DNA from: Paroedura picta
Taxonomy: Eukaryota > Chordata > Lepidosauria > Squamata > Gekkonidae
Assembly (NCBI RefSeq): GCF_049243985.1
Contig: NC_135384.1
Coordinates: 13,264,501-13,328,500 of the forward strand
Direction of reading: 5' to 3'
DNA: 64,000 nucleotides
The translations under genes and the position numbers were made by a program. The stretch's first letter is position 1. Every line of letters starts with the position of its first letter. A model generated the notes under the pieces. That model made no database searches, had not been told where the DNA came from, and saw only the letters and a program-made list of their open reading frames with translations. Of the stretch, positions 45,150 through 56,500 are shown piece after piece.

Positions 45150-45570
45150 TAATAATAAGATCCATACTGTATTTTACCAACTTGTTGACAAGAATATCAT
45201 CAGGGACCTTGTCAAAAGCTTTATTGAAATAAAAATAAAATATATCCACAGTATTTCACTGACCCAGCAGAGTAGTAATTTTCTCACAAAAAATATTAGT
45301 TAGAAACGACTTTTTCTTCAGAATGCTGTGCTGACTCATAGCCATCTGCTCTAGTTACTCAAGGACTAAATGTTTGATGATTTGCTCTAAAATATTGCCA
45401 AGTATAGATGTCAAGCTAACAGGTTTGTAGTTTCCTGGATCTTCCATTTCTCCCCTCTTTTCCCCATCCTTGATCTCATCCTTTGACTTGGCAAGGGCCA
45501 CCAGGTTAGCATTCAGCATTCCTTGGGGTAGGTCTGCATACAAACAAGCAAACACGTACACCATCTGTAC
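45150..45570 (-). repeat. CR1-like LINE, reverse-transcriptase fragment
   Basis: The minus strand reads EDPGNYKPVSLTSILGNILE, the conserved CR1/L2-clade RT motif, and the neighbouring plus-strand text (GGACCTTGTCAAAAGCTTTA) is the usual CR1 sequence in reverse. Truncated both sides. Confidence 0.75.
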
Positions 45571-46550
45571 TGGCTATGGAAACAAATCAGGCATCCCAAA
45601 ATATATGGAAGTTATACCAAAGGAAAACAAAAGAAGCTAAAGAAACCCAATCAAGTCCCCAGTTTCCCAGACAATAGAAACAATAATAATGTTTATCTTT
45701 TCTCAAACCTCTTGCATTGTGATATTTATCATGTATAAAAAACTTCACATATACATTAATATTCTCACTGCAAATTGTCTTTTCCTATAATTGTTTAAAC
45801 AACAAACACTATTTAAAAATGATCATACGGATTACATATAATTTAAATGAGAATCTGATAAATTAGATCTCCTGAGTTGGTGTGAAATCTCTAAGGAAAT
45901 CTAAGAAAATGCTACTGAAGGAGCACCAGATTCTATATTTAAAAGGAGAAGCATCATTAGCACTGCTTCTAATATTAGAAGTATAGTCCACAAAATTGCT
46001 TTCAAATGTGAATGTCCATGATCGGTGAATGTCTAATTTGAAAAAAATGACCACTTGCCTTGAGAATGGACATTGTGATCCTTTTCATTTTCATTTCAGG
46101 CAAGAAGGTTTATTTCTGTAGAACAGAAGTTAGATACAAGAGTAGCTGACCTGGAAAATGGCTAGAAATCATTTTACATTTCTCACATTTTTTTTCTTTC
46201 AAAAATAGCCCTTCTTGATCGAAATGAAATGTGCTTTCAGATGCCTGACTTGGAAGTATGTGTAAGTTCAGTCTTCAGGAAGCCACTGAGCAAGAAATGA
46301 TGATCCTCCTGTAAATAACTCTAAAATGCAAGTAGGTATGATTATTGTTGGTTTTGTCCAAGCCTGTGGAAAATGGTGTTTGACTAACCTGTAAAAATGG
46401 AGTTCAGACAAAAGAGAACAGAAGCATTCACTGAAGTTAATAAAAATTGAGTGCCACCCTACCCTCCAATGCCAAAGATAAAATGCACATGTTTGTGGTA
46501 TTTGAGATAAGCTGGATTCTTTATTTTTTTTTCCCTTCCATCTCAAAGTG
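45571..46550. other. Intergenic spacer, nothing recognised
   Basis: AT-rich, with no gene or repeat recognised. Confidence 0.4.
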
Positions 46551-46730
46551 GACCGTTTATGCACTGGAGGTTTCATTCCGGGCTGCAGGCTGGAGTTTTA
46601 GTCATGGCACGTTGCTCCAAATCTTCCTGCACCCACACGGGGAAGCACTTGACCTGGTGCACCTTATCCACCCCCTATCTGGGCTCCTGATAGGGGGTGG
46701 GCCAGTGAAGTTCCCAGTGCATAAACGGTC
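46551..46730. mobile_element. MITE with 17-bp perfect terminal inverted repeats, 180 bp
   Basis: GACCGTTTATGCACTGG at 46551-46567 and its exact reverse complement CCAGTGCATAAACGGTC at 46714-46730. No transposase. The target-site duplication is unclear. The ends resemble those of the 57.4-kb element (ATTATGCACGG). Confidence 0.8.
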
Positions 46731-47029
46731 ATGTAAGCAATCATCTACAAGAAGTGAAATATTCACACTAATATGGGCCCATTGCCAGCCTTTCTTTCTC
46801 TCTCTTTTTTGGTGGTGGGAGAAAGTGTAAAGCTCACAGTTTCATAGTCATGGCCTCATGGTTGTTGAAGCAAGGTTAAGGGGGGCTGAGGGCTAGTCAT
46901 TTGAACTCCTTTGTGAAATGCTTTAGTAATTCTGTTCAAGTGACAAGCAGAGGAGACCAGTTTTTAATTTGTAAAATAAAAATCAGAATACATAAACATA
47001 CATAAACATTCTAAAGGTTTTCTACCTCA

Positions 47030-47240
47030 GGCATCAAAATGGCATTTAAAAAATCTGCCTTCAGATCATGGCCATATTATAGCAACCCGTGGTTTTTCCA
47101 AGACAAGAGATGTTCAGAGGTGATTTTCCATTGCTTGCCTCTGCACAGCAACCATGGTATTCCTTAGCAGTCTTCCACACAAATACTGAACACAGCTGAT
47201 TCTGCTTAGATTCTGAGATCTGACAAGGTCAGGCTACCAT
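47030..47240 (-). repeat. 5S-rRNA-derived SINE, diverged
   Basis: In reverse, the head (plus-strand TCTGAGATCTGACAAGGTCA, GATTCTGCTTAG, GTCTTCCACACAAATACTGA) matches the 5S rRNA gene order. The body (plus-strand TTTCCATTGCTTGCCTCTGC) matches the tail shared with other reptilian SINEs. It is too diverged to be a 5S gene. Confidence 0.65.
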
Positions 47241-47712
47241 TTGCTATTCAGTGAATGCTACAATACTTAAAATGTGGAATAATACTGATAGTATGCAAAT
47301 CAGTGGATTGAAACCTACCAGCTTTTTTACTCAGTCTTACTTAATTATCCTCTTTTCTCTTCCAAATGACTTTTGTTCATCACCAGCTGCCCAGTTTCTT
47401 TGGTGGTCAAAGAGGACCCTCCTCTATTTTAAGGCATTTTTAACCACCCCAAGCTATGGGGTGGGTAAACTTGCTCAAGTTGTATCCTAGAAAAGTGAAT
47501 GTTGATGTTATGTGTCACCCATTAGGAATCGTTATATGAAATAAGGCTATGCCTTTTCTTTTACCATTTATAGGCTGTTGCCATTTTGTGACAGCTGCAG
47601 TTTATGATGCTTATTAGTAAAATGACATTATGCCTATGAAAAGAAGAAATAATTGATGAGTAATTTATCAAACTTATATTTTCTCTCTCTTTTAATCTCC
47701 TAAAATACAGGA
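47241..47712. other. Upstream region of the 47.7-kb OR
   Basis: No gene. A pyrimidine-rich run followed by AAAATACAG ends two bases before the OR start codon, a strong candidate for the 5' UTR splice acceptor. Confidence 0.45.
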
Positions 47713-48651
47713 ATGTTGTCAGAAAACCAAACTTCTATACGCGAATTCGTTCTCGTTGGTTTCTCCAACCCTTCAGAAGTTCAGATTTTTCTCCTCATAC
47801 TCTTCCTGCTGGCCTACGTACTGACCATATGTGGAAACATCATAATCATCACTATTGTCCAGCTCCATCAACAGCTCCACACCCCCATGTACTTATTCCT
47901 CAGCCACTTGTCCTTGATTGAGATTGGGCATATGACTAACACCACCCCCAAGATGCTGGTGGACTTCTTAAAAGAGGAAAAATTTATTAGCTTTGTGGGT
48001 TGCTTTACACAACTTTATTTCAACCTCTTCCTGGGACTGACAGAAAACTTCCTACTAGTACTCATGGCTTATGACCGCTACTTAGCCATTTGTATCCCTC
48101 TGAATTACACCACTCGAATGAATTCAAGAACATGCAGAAATTTGTCTGTTGCATGCTGGGTTGGAGGACTGCTGGTACCAATATCACCAACTATTATGCT
48201 CTGTAGGCTGCCATTTTGTGGACCCAATAGAATCAACCATTTCTTCTGTGACCTAGCTCCAGTGCTGACTCTTCCATGTGGGAATAAGTCGTTCACTGAA
48301 TTTTTCTTCTTTTTGTTCATTAGTTCGATGGTGATTGGTTGCTTCTCCTTGATAGTGGTGTCTTATGTTAACATCATTGTTGCCATATTGAGGATGTCAT
48401 CTGCTGGAGGAAGGCAAAAAGCTTTTTCAACTTGTAGTGCCCATCTGATTGTCGTGTCCATATATTATGGTTCAGTCATGTATATGTATGTCAGGCCTTC
48501 AGAAAGGGGCATCCGCGATTCAGACAAAGTTGTATCTGTCTTTTATTGTGTGGTGACGCCATTTCTGAACCCTTTCATCTACAGCCTGAGGAACAGCAAG
48601 GTCCATGAAACATTCAAATTAATGATTGCTAAGACAAAAGTTTTAATCTAA
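47713..48651 (+). CDS. Olfactory receptor, intact, 312 aa
   Basis: Complete single-exon odorant receptor. Hallmarks: sequon NQT at residues 5-7; CGNIIIITIVQLHQQLHTPM in TM1-TM2; SHLSLIEIGHMTNTTPKML toward TM3; MAYDRYLAICIPLNY at the end of TM3; CGPNRINHFFCDLAPVLTL in loop 2; QKAFSTCSAHLIVVSIYYG in TM6; PFLNPFIYSLRN in TM7, all in canonical form. Loop 2 has the expected cysteines. The ATG at 47713 sits two bases after a splice-acceptor-like ACAG, so the coding exon probably begins almost at the start codon. A Sauria SINE begins about 40 bp after the stop and must lie in or next to the 3' UTR. It is the OR nearest V2R-B and shares its orientation. Confidence 0.96.
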   Translation: MLSENQTSIREFVLVGFSNPSEVQIFLLILFLLAYVLTICGNIIIITIVQLHQQLHTPMYLFLSHLSLIEIGHMTNTTPKMLVDFLKEEKFISFVGCFTQLYFNLFLGLTENFLLVLMAYDRYLAICIPLNYTTRMNSRTCRNLSVACWVGGLLVPISPTIMLCRLPFCGPNRINHFFCDLAPVLTLPCGNKSFTEFFFFLFISSMVIGCFSLIVVSYVNIIVAILRMSSAGGRQKAFSTCSAHLIVVSIYYGSVMYMYVRPSERGIRDSDKVVSVFYCVVTPFLNPFIYSLRNSKVHETFKLMIAKTKVLI

Positions 48652-48690
48652 TTACTCTCTTTTTCATTTCTTTATTTCTCCCCCTCTTGT

Positions 48691-48948
48691 GCCTCTTGTG
48701 GCGCAGAGTGGTAAGGCAGCCGCCTGAAAGCTTTGCCCATGAGGTTGGGAGTTCGATCCCAGCAGCCGGCTCAAGGTTGACTCAGCCTTCCATCCTTCCG
48801 AGGTCGGTAAAATGAGTAAACGGTCATGACTGGGGAAGGCACTGGCAAACCACCCCGTATTGAGTCTGCCATGAAAACGCTAGAGGGCATCACCCCAAGG
48901 GTCAGACATGACTCGGTGCTTGCACAGGAGATACCTTTACCTTTACCT
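48691..48948 (+). repeat. Sauria-type SINE next to the 47.7-kb OR
   Basis: Box A TGGCGCAGAGTGG, box B GGAGTTCGATCCC, and the usual body with an internal deletion around the AATGAGT...ACGGTCATGAC join. A direct repeat of TTATTTCTCCCCC flanks it. Confidence 0.88.
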
Positions 48949-49219
48949 TATTTCTCCCCCCCCCCCCTGCTCTTCTTCTAGGTGACTCATTTTCTCATCC
49001 CCAGCAGCTTTGTGGAGTTCACCAGGTGTGGAAATAGCAACTGTATAAATATTTCTTAGTGAACTTCCAGGCAGAGTGGAGATTGAAACTTGGGCCTTTG
49101 GGATCATTGGATTCGATAGTGACTATGAATAAAGGCAGAAAAGAAAAAGAATTTAGTCTCAGCTTTAAAAGGAACTTTTCCAAATTCTTATGAACAGATT
49201 TTTCTCTAGCATTTCAGCT

Positions 49220-49699
49220 TTCCAGCGACTGGCAGAAATTAGCATTGGGAATTAGTCTGCCCTACAATTCCAAATGTGACAGTCTATTTCTTGGCTATCA
49301 TTGGTGGCCTGAGCTCTTCATTGCAATGGTAAATCTCTTGGGGTTTTACGAGACTTTACAAGGACACGTCTGTATTGGATCTAGCAGTTTAACAATGTTA
49401 TTCAAACTGCAGCTTGCTGTGGCCCTTGGCAGTCCTGAACATTACTGTTTTCATAAACATTCTACAAAGGAACATTGTTTTCAATATTTTTTGTAACAAA
49501 AAATTAGCCATTGTAATAAAATAAAGTTCATAAAATGTTCTAGAATGCAATCGTCATAGTTTTTACTAAGGCCTTAGCATTTCTTGCTTAGTTTCAGATC
49601 AGTTATGGCTCTTTAGCCCATGAACTGACTGGTAAGATTTAGAATCCATTTTTTTTAACCTGATGATCCCAAACCAGAATTTTCAGTTAACAGAGAGAA
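49220..49699 (+). pseudogene. V2R pseudogene relic (exons 2 and 3)
   Basis: Two pieces align to V2R-B. At 49250-49365 the end of exon 2 survives (CCAAATGTGACA, GGTGGCCTGAGCTCTTCA, GCAATGGTAAATCTCTTGGG), with frameshifts and small deletions compared with [12 protein letters not shown]...LGLYKIPQ. At 49600-49699 the start of exon 3 survives (ATCAGTTATGGCTCTTTAGC, CTGATGATCCCAAACCAGAA). It follows V2R-B closely up to TTCAGTTAACAG, where a microsatellite begins. An in-frame stop replaces the tryptophan/leucine region after GGCTCT. No exon 1, 4, 5 or 6 relic was found nearby. This is the host's own dead V2R, lying in the same direction just upstream of V2R-B, and suggests a once larger tandem array. 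Confidence 0.78.
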
Positions 49700-49759
<60 letters not shown>

Positions 49760-49879
49760 ATCCATCCATCCATCCATCCATCTATCCATCCATCCATCCA
49801 TCCATCCATCCATCCATCCATCCATCCATCCATCCATCCATCCATCCATCCATCCATCCATCCCATCCATCCCATCCAT
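49700..49879 (+). repeat. Compound tetranucleotide microsatellite (TCTG)n(TCCA)n
   Basis: About 15 TCTG units pass through a short mixed part into about 27 TCCA units. It begins where the V2R exon-3 relic stops and ends at an L2 3' tail. Frames across it are artefacts. Confidence 0.97.
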
Positions 49880-49985
49880 CAGATTTTTATACCGCCCTTC
49901 CATTATGGCTCAGGATGGTTTACATATAACATCTTCTCAGCCTCACCCACCTCACATTATACATACTAAGTTGGTAGAAAGCTTT
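49880..49985 (-). repeat. L2-like LINE 3' tail fragment
   Basis: ATTTTTATACCGCCCTTCCA and GGCTCAGGATGGTTTACATA are the reverse of the L2 3' end. The microsatellite probably grew from its tail. Confidence 0.65.
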
Positions 49986-50340
49986 TTTTTAAATAAAAAA
50001 TTGCAACTGTATTAACTGACTTCTCCAGAAGTAACTCCAAGTTTCTTAATTGCATTGGCAAAAATCTCTATTAAATCATCATAAATACACTTTTTTTTTC
50101 AGTAGAATTACTGCTTTCTACAGACTGACAAGAACTGGCCTTGGGGAGTTAGATCTGCCTTGCAATTACCACAATGATGATTACAGAACAAGACTTGACC
50201 TCCCTTGCAACAGTAATAACAAAATGCACTAAATGACTATATGAAGAAAACAAGTTGTTAGGCACAAGTCTTTAAAAACATGGTTCTGAAGAGTGGCTTT
50301 CTTTTGACGAATCTTGATGAGAAAGTGGCTTAGTCAATAA

Positions 50341-50564
50341 ATGGCTTTATTTCTACTCTTGTTGCAGTTTCTTCTCCTGCCGTCCTCTGTATGCAAAATA
50401 GATGGAGATAAGAATTACATGATAGCCAAACTCTTTGATAACGAGCACGAATACTACTCTTCAGGGGACCTTATCATAGGAGGGGTCTTCTCCCACATAA
50501 TATACATATTTGAGCAGGATGATTTCAAGCAATCCCCTAAGCCAAATTATAAGCATTTAATGTC
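50341..50564 (+). CDS. V2R-B exon 1
   Basis: 224 nt. Signal peptide and [14 protein letters not shown], the segment typical of V2R exon 1. Donor GTC|GTAAGT at the same position and phase as V2R-A. Confidence 0.93.
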
Positions 50565-53500
50565 GTAAGTATGTGGTTTTGTTTCACGGATTACATGGGG
50601 CCAATTTCCCCCCCCCCCATATATTTTCAGAATCACAGAATCATAGAGTTGGATACATGTTGAACAGTATTTAATACATGTGGAATAGTTCATTGTGAAA
50701 CAGCTTGCTTCTTAAATATAGGGAATTCAAGGAAGTTTAGCGGTATTGATTTTCTGCTTGAAACTTCATACAGGGCTCTTAGAAGGTGCATAGCAATTCC
50801 AAAACTTTAATAAAAAGCATCTGAGACTTACTATGGCCACTCGTTTATGCCTGTGGAGGGCTGGCTGGGGGTGGACGTGACCACCCCAGCAGCCTGTGGG
50901 CCGGGCAAGCTGCCGGCATGCAGAACACATGGTGTCAGCATGAGCCAGGACCCGTGGCACCCATAAAAAACGCCATGTGTGTGGGTCCTGGGACTCTTGT
51001 CCCTGGATGCCATGGAGACCAGCATTCCTCCAACCCACCCTATGTCAATGTGAATACAGTGTTCTGTGTCTTGAGGGGTTGTTTTATTGTCAATAATTCA
51101 TCGCAGTTGTAGGTTTGCATGGGATGGAGCCTGGTAGCAGGGAGTCCTGTGGGTGATCAGACTCCATTAGGTTTGGGCCTCCCTATGAGACTGCATGTAA
51201 ATGAGCATGGCTGACCCTGCTGGGTGGCCAGAGGCTCATTTGACAGTCAGCCAGGGGATAGCCAAATGAGGTGGGCATCTGTTGGCTCCCCCACATAGGT
51301 TGCTTCCCTTAGTGGCTGACTTCAGTAGGCTATGGGATCTGCTCTCCTGGCTGGGAATGGTGCAGATCCTCAGGGTGCCTCTGGACCCTGTGGTTTTTTG
51401 GTGCAGTCAGCTGACTGCTAGTTCAGGCATTCTTTCCCATGCTGTGCCAACTCTCCCGTGGGGAGGTAATAAAACTGTGGCCATGTTTATACCCAGCATT
51501 GTTTATACTCAGCATTGTTGCATCCTGTCTTATTGCAGCCTAAATGCCCTCCTGAAAGTTAACCAAATCTACATTGCATTTAAGAGATTATATAGTTGTT
51601 GTGTGGTCAGATATTTCAGAGAGATTGCATGGATATGCATATTTCTCCCCCAAGCTCCCAAAAGAGAGGAGAAGGATATCTCATATTTACAGGAGTCTAA
51701 AATTCAATTCTTCATTTCATGTAATCTATCAGATGGTGTTATATGGCCTTAAGGATGTTAAGGTGTTATATGGCCTTAAGGATATTGCAGAGGGACTAGG
51801 TGAATATATATTTCCTTCAAAAATTATTTAAAAGGCTGAAAAGTGGTGCTAGTTGTACCAATATTCCAGGTGTCCATCCAAAGAATGAAAATGTGGAAGG
51901 GTTTGAAATTCTTGTTAGAGAGGGGAGGCATGAAGCTTTGTCTGACTTTCTTTATCTGGAAATAGCAGCCCTGAGTATGTTCAGGAACAACCCATTCTCT
52001 GTAGGACCATGGACTTATTTTTATGCTTAACTGAACTGGAAATCAGAAATAAGTGTCAACAAGTGCCAAGTTCTTGGTATCTTGATAAGCCCTCCCCATT
52101 CTGAAGTGCATGTCTTTGCATAGGAAAGAGGCAATGAGGAGTGTAGGAGCCCTAAAGGTAACAGCAGCTCTTAACCACTAGTATAAGCCTGAGTGAAAAG
52201 GGTCTTGATAAAGTTCATAATAGGGTGAGTCTTCCCCAAATCCTTCCATGCTGAAATAACATCATCTGGTATTGGAGCAGCAGGCCACATGGCTCAGTGG
52301 TAGAGCACCTGCCTTGCATGCAGAGAGCTGCAATCCCTGGACTCAATTAGTAGGGGACATGAAAACTTCGACCCAAGTCTCCAGAGATCCACTACAAGTA
52401 TGAGTATCATAGAATCATAGAATCATAGAGTTGGAAGGGGCCATACAGGCCATAGAATCATAGAATCATAGAATCATAAAGTTGGAAGGGGCCATAATGG
52501 CCATCTAGTCTAACCCCCTGCTCAATGCAGGATCAGCCCAAAGCATCCTAAAGCAATATCCTTATTTTTTTATATACTTTTTATAACATGACATTGTTCT
52601 ATATGCCTCTTTATTACAGATTCATGCGTAAGAATTACCAGCACGATCTGGCTTTATTGTTTGCAGTAAAGGAAATCAATGAGAATTCTGAACTCCTGCC
52701 CAATATCACCTTAGGATTCCACATAATGGAAAATTATTTCAATACTAAGATCACTTATCTGAATGTCATGAATTTACTTTCCACCCAGCATGCCAGAATC
52801 CCTAATTATAAATGTGGCAGACAGGACCATCTCTTGGCTGTGATTGGGGGACTGAGCTCTGCAACCTCTAGTGCAATGGCAACTGTCTTGGGTCTCTACA
52901 AGATTCCACAGGTAACTGTTGTCCTAGATCAATATATAATTTTTTTTAATTGTTTGAAAACCGTATGGTATCTTTACTCATTTTACAACCTGCATTGAAG
53001 AATAAACTCTTGACATATCTAGCCTTTTGTCATAAACCATGGTAAATCTCCCCAAAATAGGCAAACCCAGAGCTTTGGCAAAAAAAAAAAATCTCAGTAG
53101 TTTATTACAGAAGAGAACTAACACCATCACAGGACTCCTGCAATACTAAAGATAAAAGTAATAGGGATCAAAAGGCAATTATAGAGGCAAATGCTTCTTA
53201 CACCTACACACAATTCAGGATCACACAGGAGGGTTCTTATCTTCAAATAAAAGCATTGTTTACACCAACACCTCTAGGTGAGAAAGAAATAGCCAAAATA
53301 TGGGAACAGGAAGGCAGGGGGGTTGAGTGGAGCAATTCTCCATGGAGACCTCTAGCACTGTTGTCAAGCAATTCATGGCAGGAGCCAGTGGCTACCTGAT
53401 ACCTTTTCAGAAACCTTGTTCAAAGAAAATTTATTTTCCATATTCTTTAATGAAAGCTTGAAAACTGTAATAGAATCATAGAGTTGGAAGGGGCCATACA

Positions 53501-56500
53501 GGCCATCTAGTCCAACCCCCTGCTCAACACAGGATCAGCCCAAAACATCCTAAAGCATCCAAGAAAACTGTGTATCCAACCTTTGCTTGAAGACTGCCAG
53601 TGAGGGGGAGCTCACCACCTCCTTAAGCAGCCTATTACATTGCTGAACTACTCTGACTGTGAATTTTTTTCCTGATATCTAGCCTATATCATTGTACTTG
53701 TAGTTTAAACCCACTACTGCACGTCCTTTCCTCTGCAGCCAACGGAAACAGGATCCTGCCCTCCATTTGTTAATGGAGCAAATCTCATCCAATGTTACAG
53801 AATGCAGTAATCTTAGCTGCATTGCTTGTTTATTTTCAGATCAGCCATGGCTCTTTGGCCCGTGAACTGAGTGATAAGGTTCAATATCCCATTTTTTACC
53901 GGATGATCCCAAACCAGGATCTTCAGTTATCAGGGATTGTACAATTACTTCTACATTTTCAGTGGACTTGGATTGGGCTCATAGTTTTCGATGACAGAAA
54001 TGGGGACACTTTTTTGCAGACTATTACTCCAGTGTTCACAAGGAATGTGATCTGCACTGCCTTCACACTTAGAATTCCTTACATGAAATTTGGTTCCCAT
54101 GATAATGGATTGAAGGAAACCATTGACTCTTTAACCCAGGGCATTGTCAATGTCATTCTCATCTATGGAGATTCTCAAAGTTCTTTATATATCCCATCCA
54201 TCCCAAGTGGGAAGATCTGGATCTCAACAGCCCAGTGGGACTTTACAGCTGAATACGTTTCAGATAAGTTCCATGGTGCTTTGTCCTTTACTATCCATTC
54301 AAAAAAGCTGCCCAAATTTCAGGAATTTCTCCAGAACCTCCAATTACATGAAAGAGATAGCGTTATCCAAAGACTTTGGGAACTGATATTTCGGTGTTGG
54401 AAAACAGTATATTCAAAAACACATCAAATGATTGGTAGCTCTAAATGCACTGGCCTGGAGAGTCTAGAGGAACTACCTGGAAATGTGTTTGAATTGGAAA
54501 TATCTTTTTATAGCTACACTGTTTATAATGCTGTATATGCAGTGGCACATGTTTTGCATGCCATGTATTCATCAAGCTCCGGACATAAAGCTGTGCAGAA
54601 TGGAAGCAGGCTGAGTGCTTGGAACATACAGCCCTGGGAGGTAATGATGTTCTCCTTCACAAAATATTGCATTTTCCTAATATTGCTGTGAATAATAAAA
54701 TGGACTAACGAACACATCTGTAAACAGCCCGTGGCGCCACGGGCGCCACGGACTGAATAAAAGAGTAAGGGGTAGTGGGGAGGAGTTAGGGCGGGACCGG
54801 TCCGGGATAAAAACTCAGAGGGGCCAATCAGGAGCCGCGAAGCGGCTCCTGATTGGCCCCTCCGAGTGTCAATCCCGCCCCAAGCAGCCCAGGGAATATG
54901 GCGGAGCGGCCTCGCAGCGTCGGCCGGCAGAAGGCTCCAGAGAGCCTTGGCTGGGGGGTGGTCCGGGAAGCCTTCTCTCGGCCGGCGGAGCGGCCTTGCA
55001 GCCCCTTCCCCGGGTCTCGGGGAGCATTTTAAAACTGTGCTGCCGCCTTAAAAACCTCTCCGAGACCCGGGGAAGCCGAGCCGCGCCTTCCCCGGGTCTC
55101 GGAGAGCATTTTAAAACTCTGCTGCCGCCTTAAAAACCTCTCCGAGACCCGGGGAAGCCGAGCCGCGCCTTCCCCGGGTCTCGGAGAGCATTTTAGAACT
55201 GTGCTGCCGCCTTAAAAACCTCTCCGAGACCCGGGGAAGCCGAGCCGCGCCTTCCCCGGGTCTCGGAGAGCATTTTAGAACTGTGCTGCCGCCTTAAAAA
55301 CCTCTCCGAGACCCGGGGAAGCCGAGCCGCGCCTTCCCCGGGTCTCGGACAGCATTTTAAAACTCTGCTGCCGCCTTAAAAACCTCTCCGAGACCCGGGG
55401 AAGCCGAGCCGCGCCTTCCCCGGGTCTCGGAGAGCATTTTAAAACTCTGCTGCCGCCTTAAAAACCTCTCCGAGACCCGGGGAAGGCGTGGATCGCCTTT
55501 CCCAGGGCTCGGAGACCTTCTTAAAACTGCGCTGCCACTTTAAAAAGCTCTTCGAGCCCTGGGGAGGGCGTGGATCGGCTTCCCCGGGCCTCGGAGACGT
55601 TCTTAAAACGGCTCTCTGCAAGGCAGCGTGACTCCAGCAACTTCTGATGAGGCATTTGACCAGATTGCCCACCAAGTAGCAGGGAGCTGTTGTCGTTGTT
55701 CCTTATTTGTTCTGCAATCACCTCTTTAGCATTGCCTGCTTTCCCAGCTGCACACAAACACAGTGGATGCCAGAAAGAACAAGGTAAGAAGAGAATTGGG
55801 ACAGGGATTTTTCCTTTGGCAAAAATAAAAATACAAAATACCCCCTAACTCAGTGAGGCATTTCCATGGGGTGAATGAGACACAGCAGCTGCTCTTTATG
55901 CCCTGTTAAGCTCAGTTAACACCAATATAGAGTTCGTGTTGAAGTACTGAATGACGAGTAGGATAACTTTCAATTTGATTAACAACACGTATCACTCATT
56001 GTTTGGATAAAAGGCAATTACCACGATATCTAATACAACAGAAGTTGCTTTTTTTGTGGATTACTAAAGCTGTATAATGGAGCTACCCACATATGGCTTT
56101 GTGGATAGATCAAAGGGTGGGGGGAGCCTTGAAAATGGCTTGATAAGTACTGAAAATGTTTGTGGAATGTTGAGAACAATTCAGTGTCCATTAAAACAAA
56201 AAAGAAAGTGGAAAAATTTCCATATGAAGCCTCAGAAAGAATTCAACTTCCCTACCACCTTCATGATTCTTCATCACTATATATCTGATAATTACGTGGC
56301 TGGTCCTTATGATAAGAAAGCCACCCACAAACCAGATGAAGATTTCTACTTATTAGGAGATTTCAATGTTTCAAAAACAGGCACAGTTTCATTATGTCAT
56401 ATTTCCCCCCCCTTTAGTTAATTTTACAAAGCATATTCTCAGAAATTTTCAAGTCATACTCTTACATATAAAGTGAAATTCAGCCTTCATACATAACAAC

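Noticed and set aside
47150-47235. 5S rRNA gene
   Set aside because: Too diverged and joined to a SINE body.
49655-49929. Repeat proteins on both strands (PSIH- and WMDG-type)
   Set aside because: Translation of the TCTG/TCCA microsatellite.
51800-52030. 76-codon frame in V2R-B intron 1
   Set aside because: No family recognised; next to an LTR-like relic; no splice support.
52285-52350. tRNA-Ala gene
   Set aside because: Degenerate box B, no convincing acceptor stem and SINE context.
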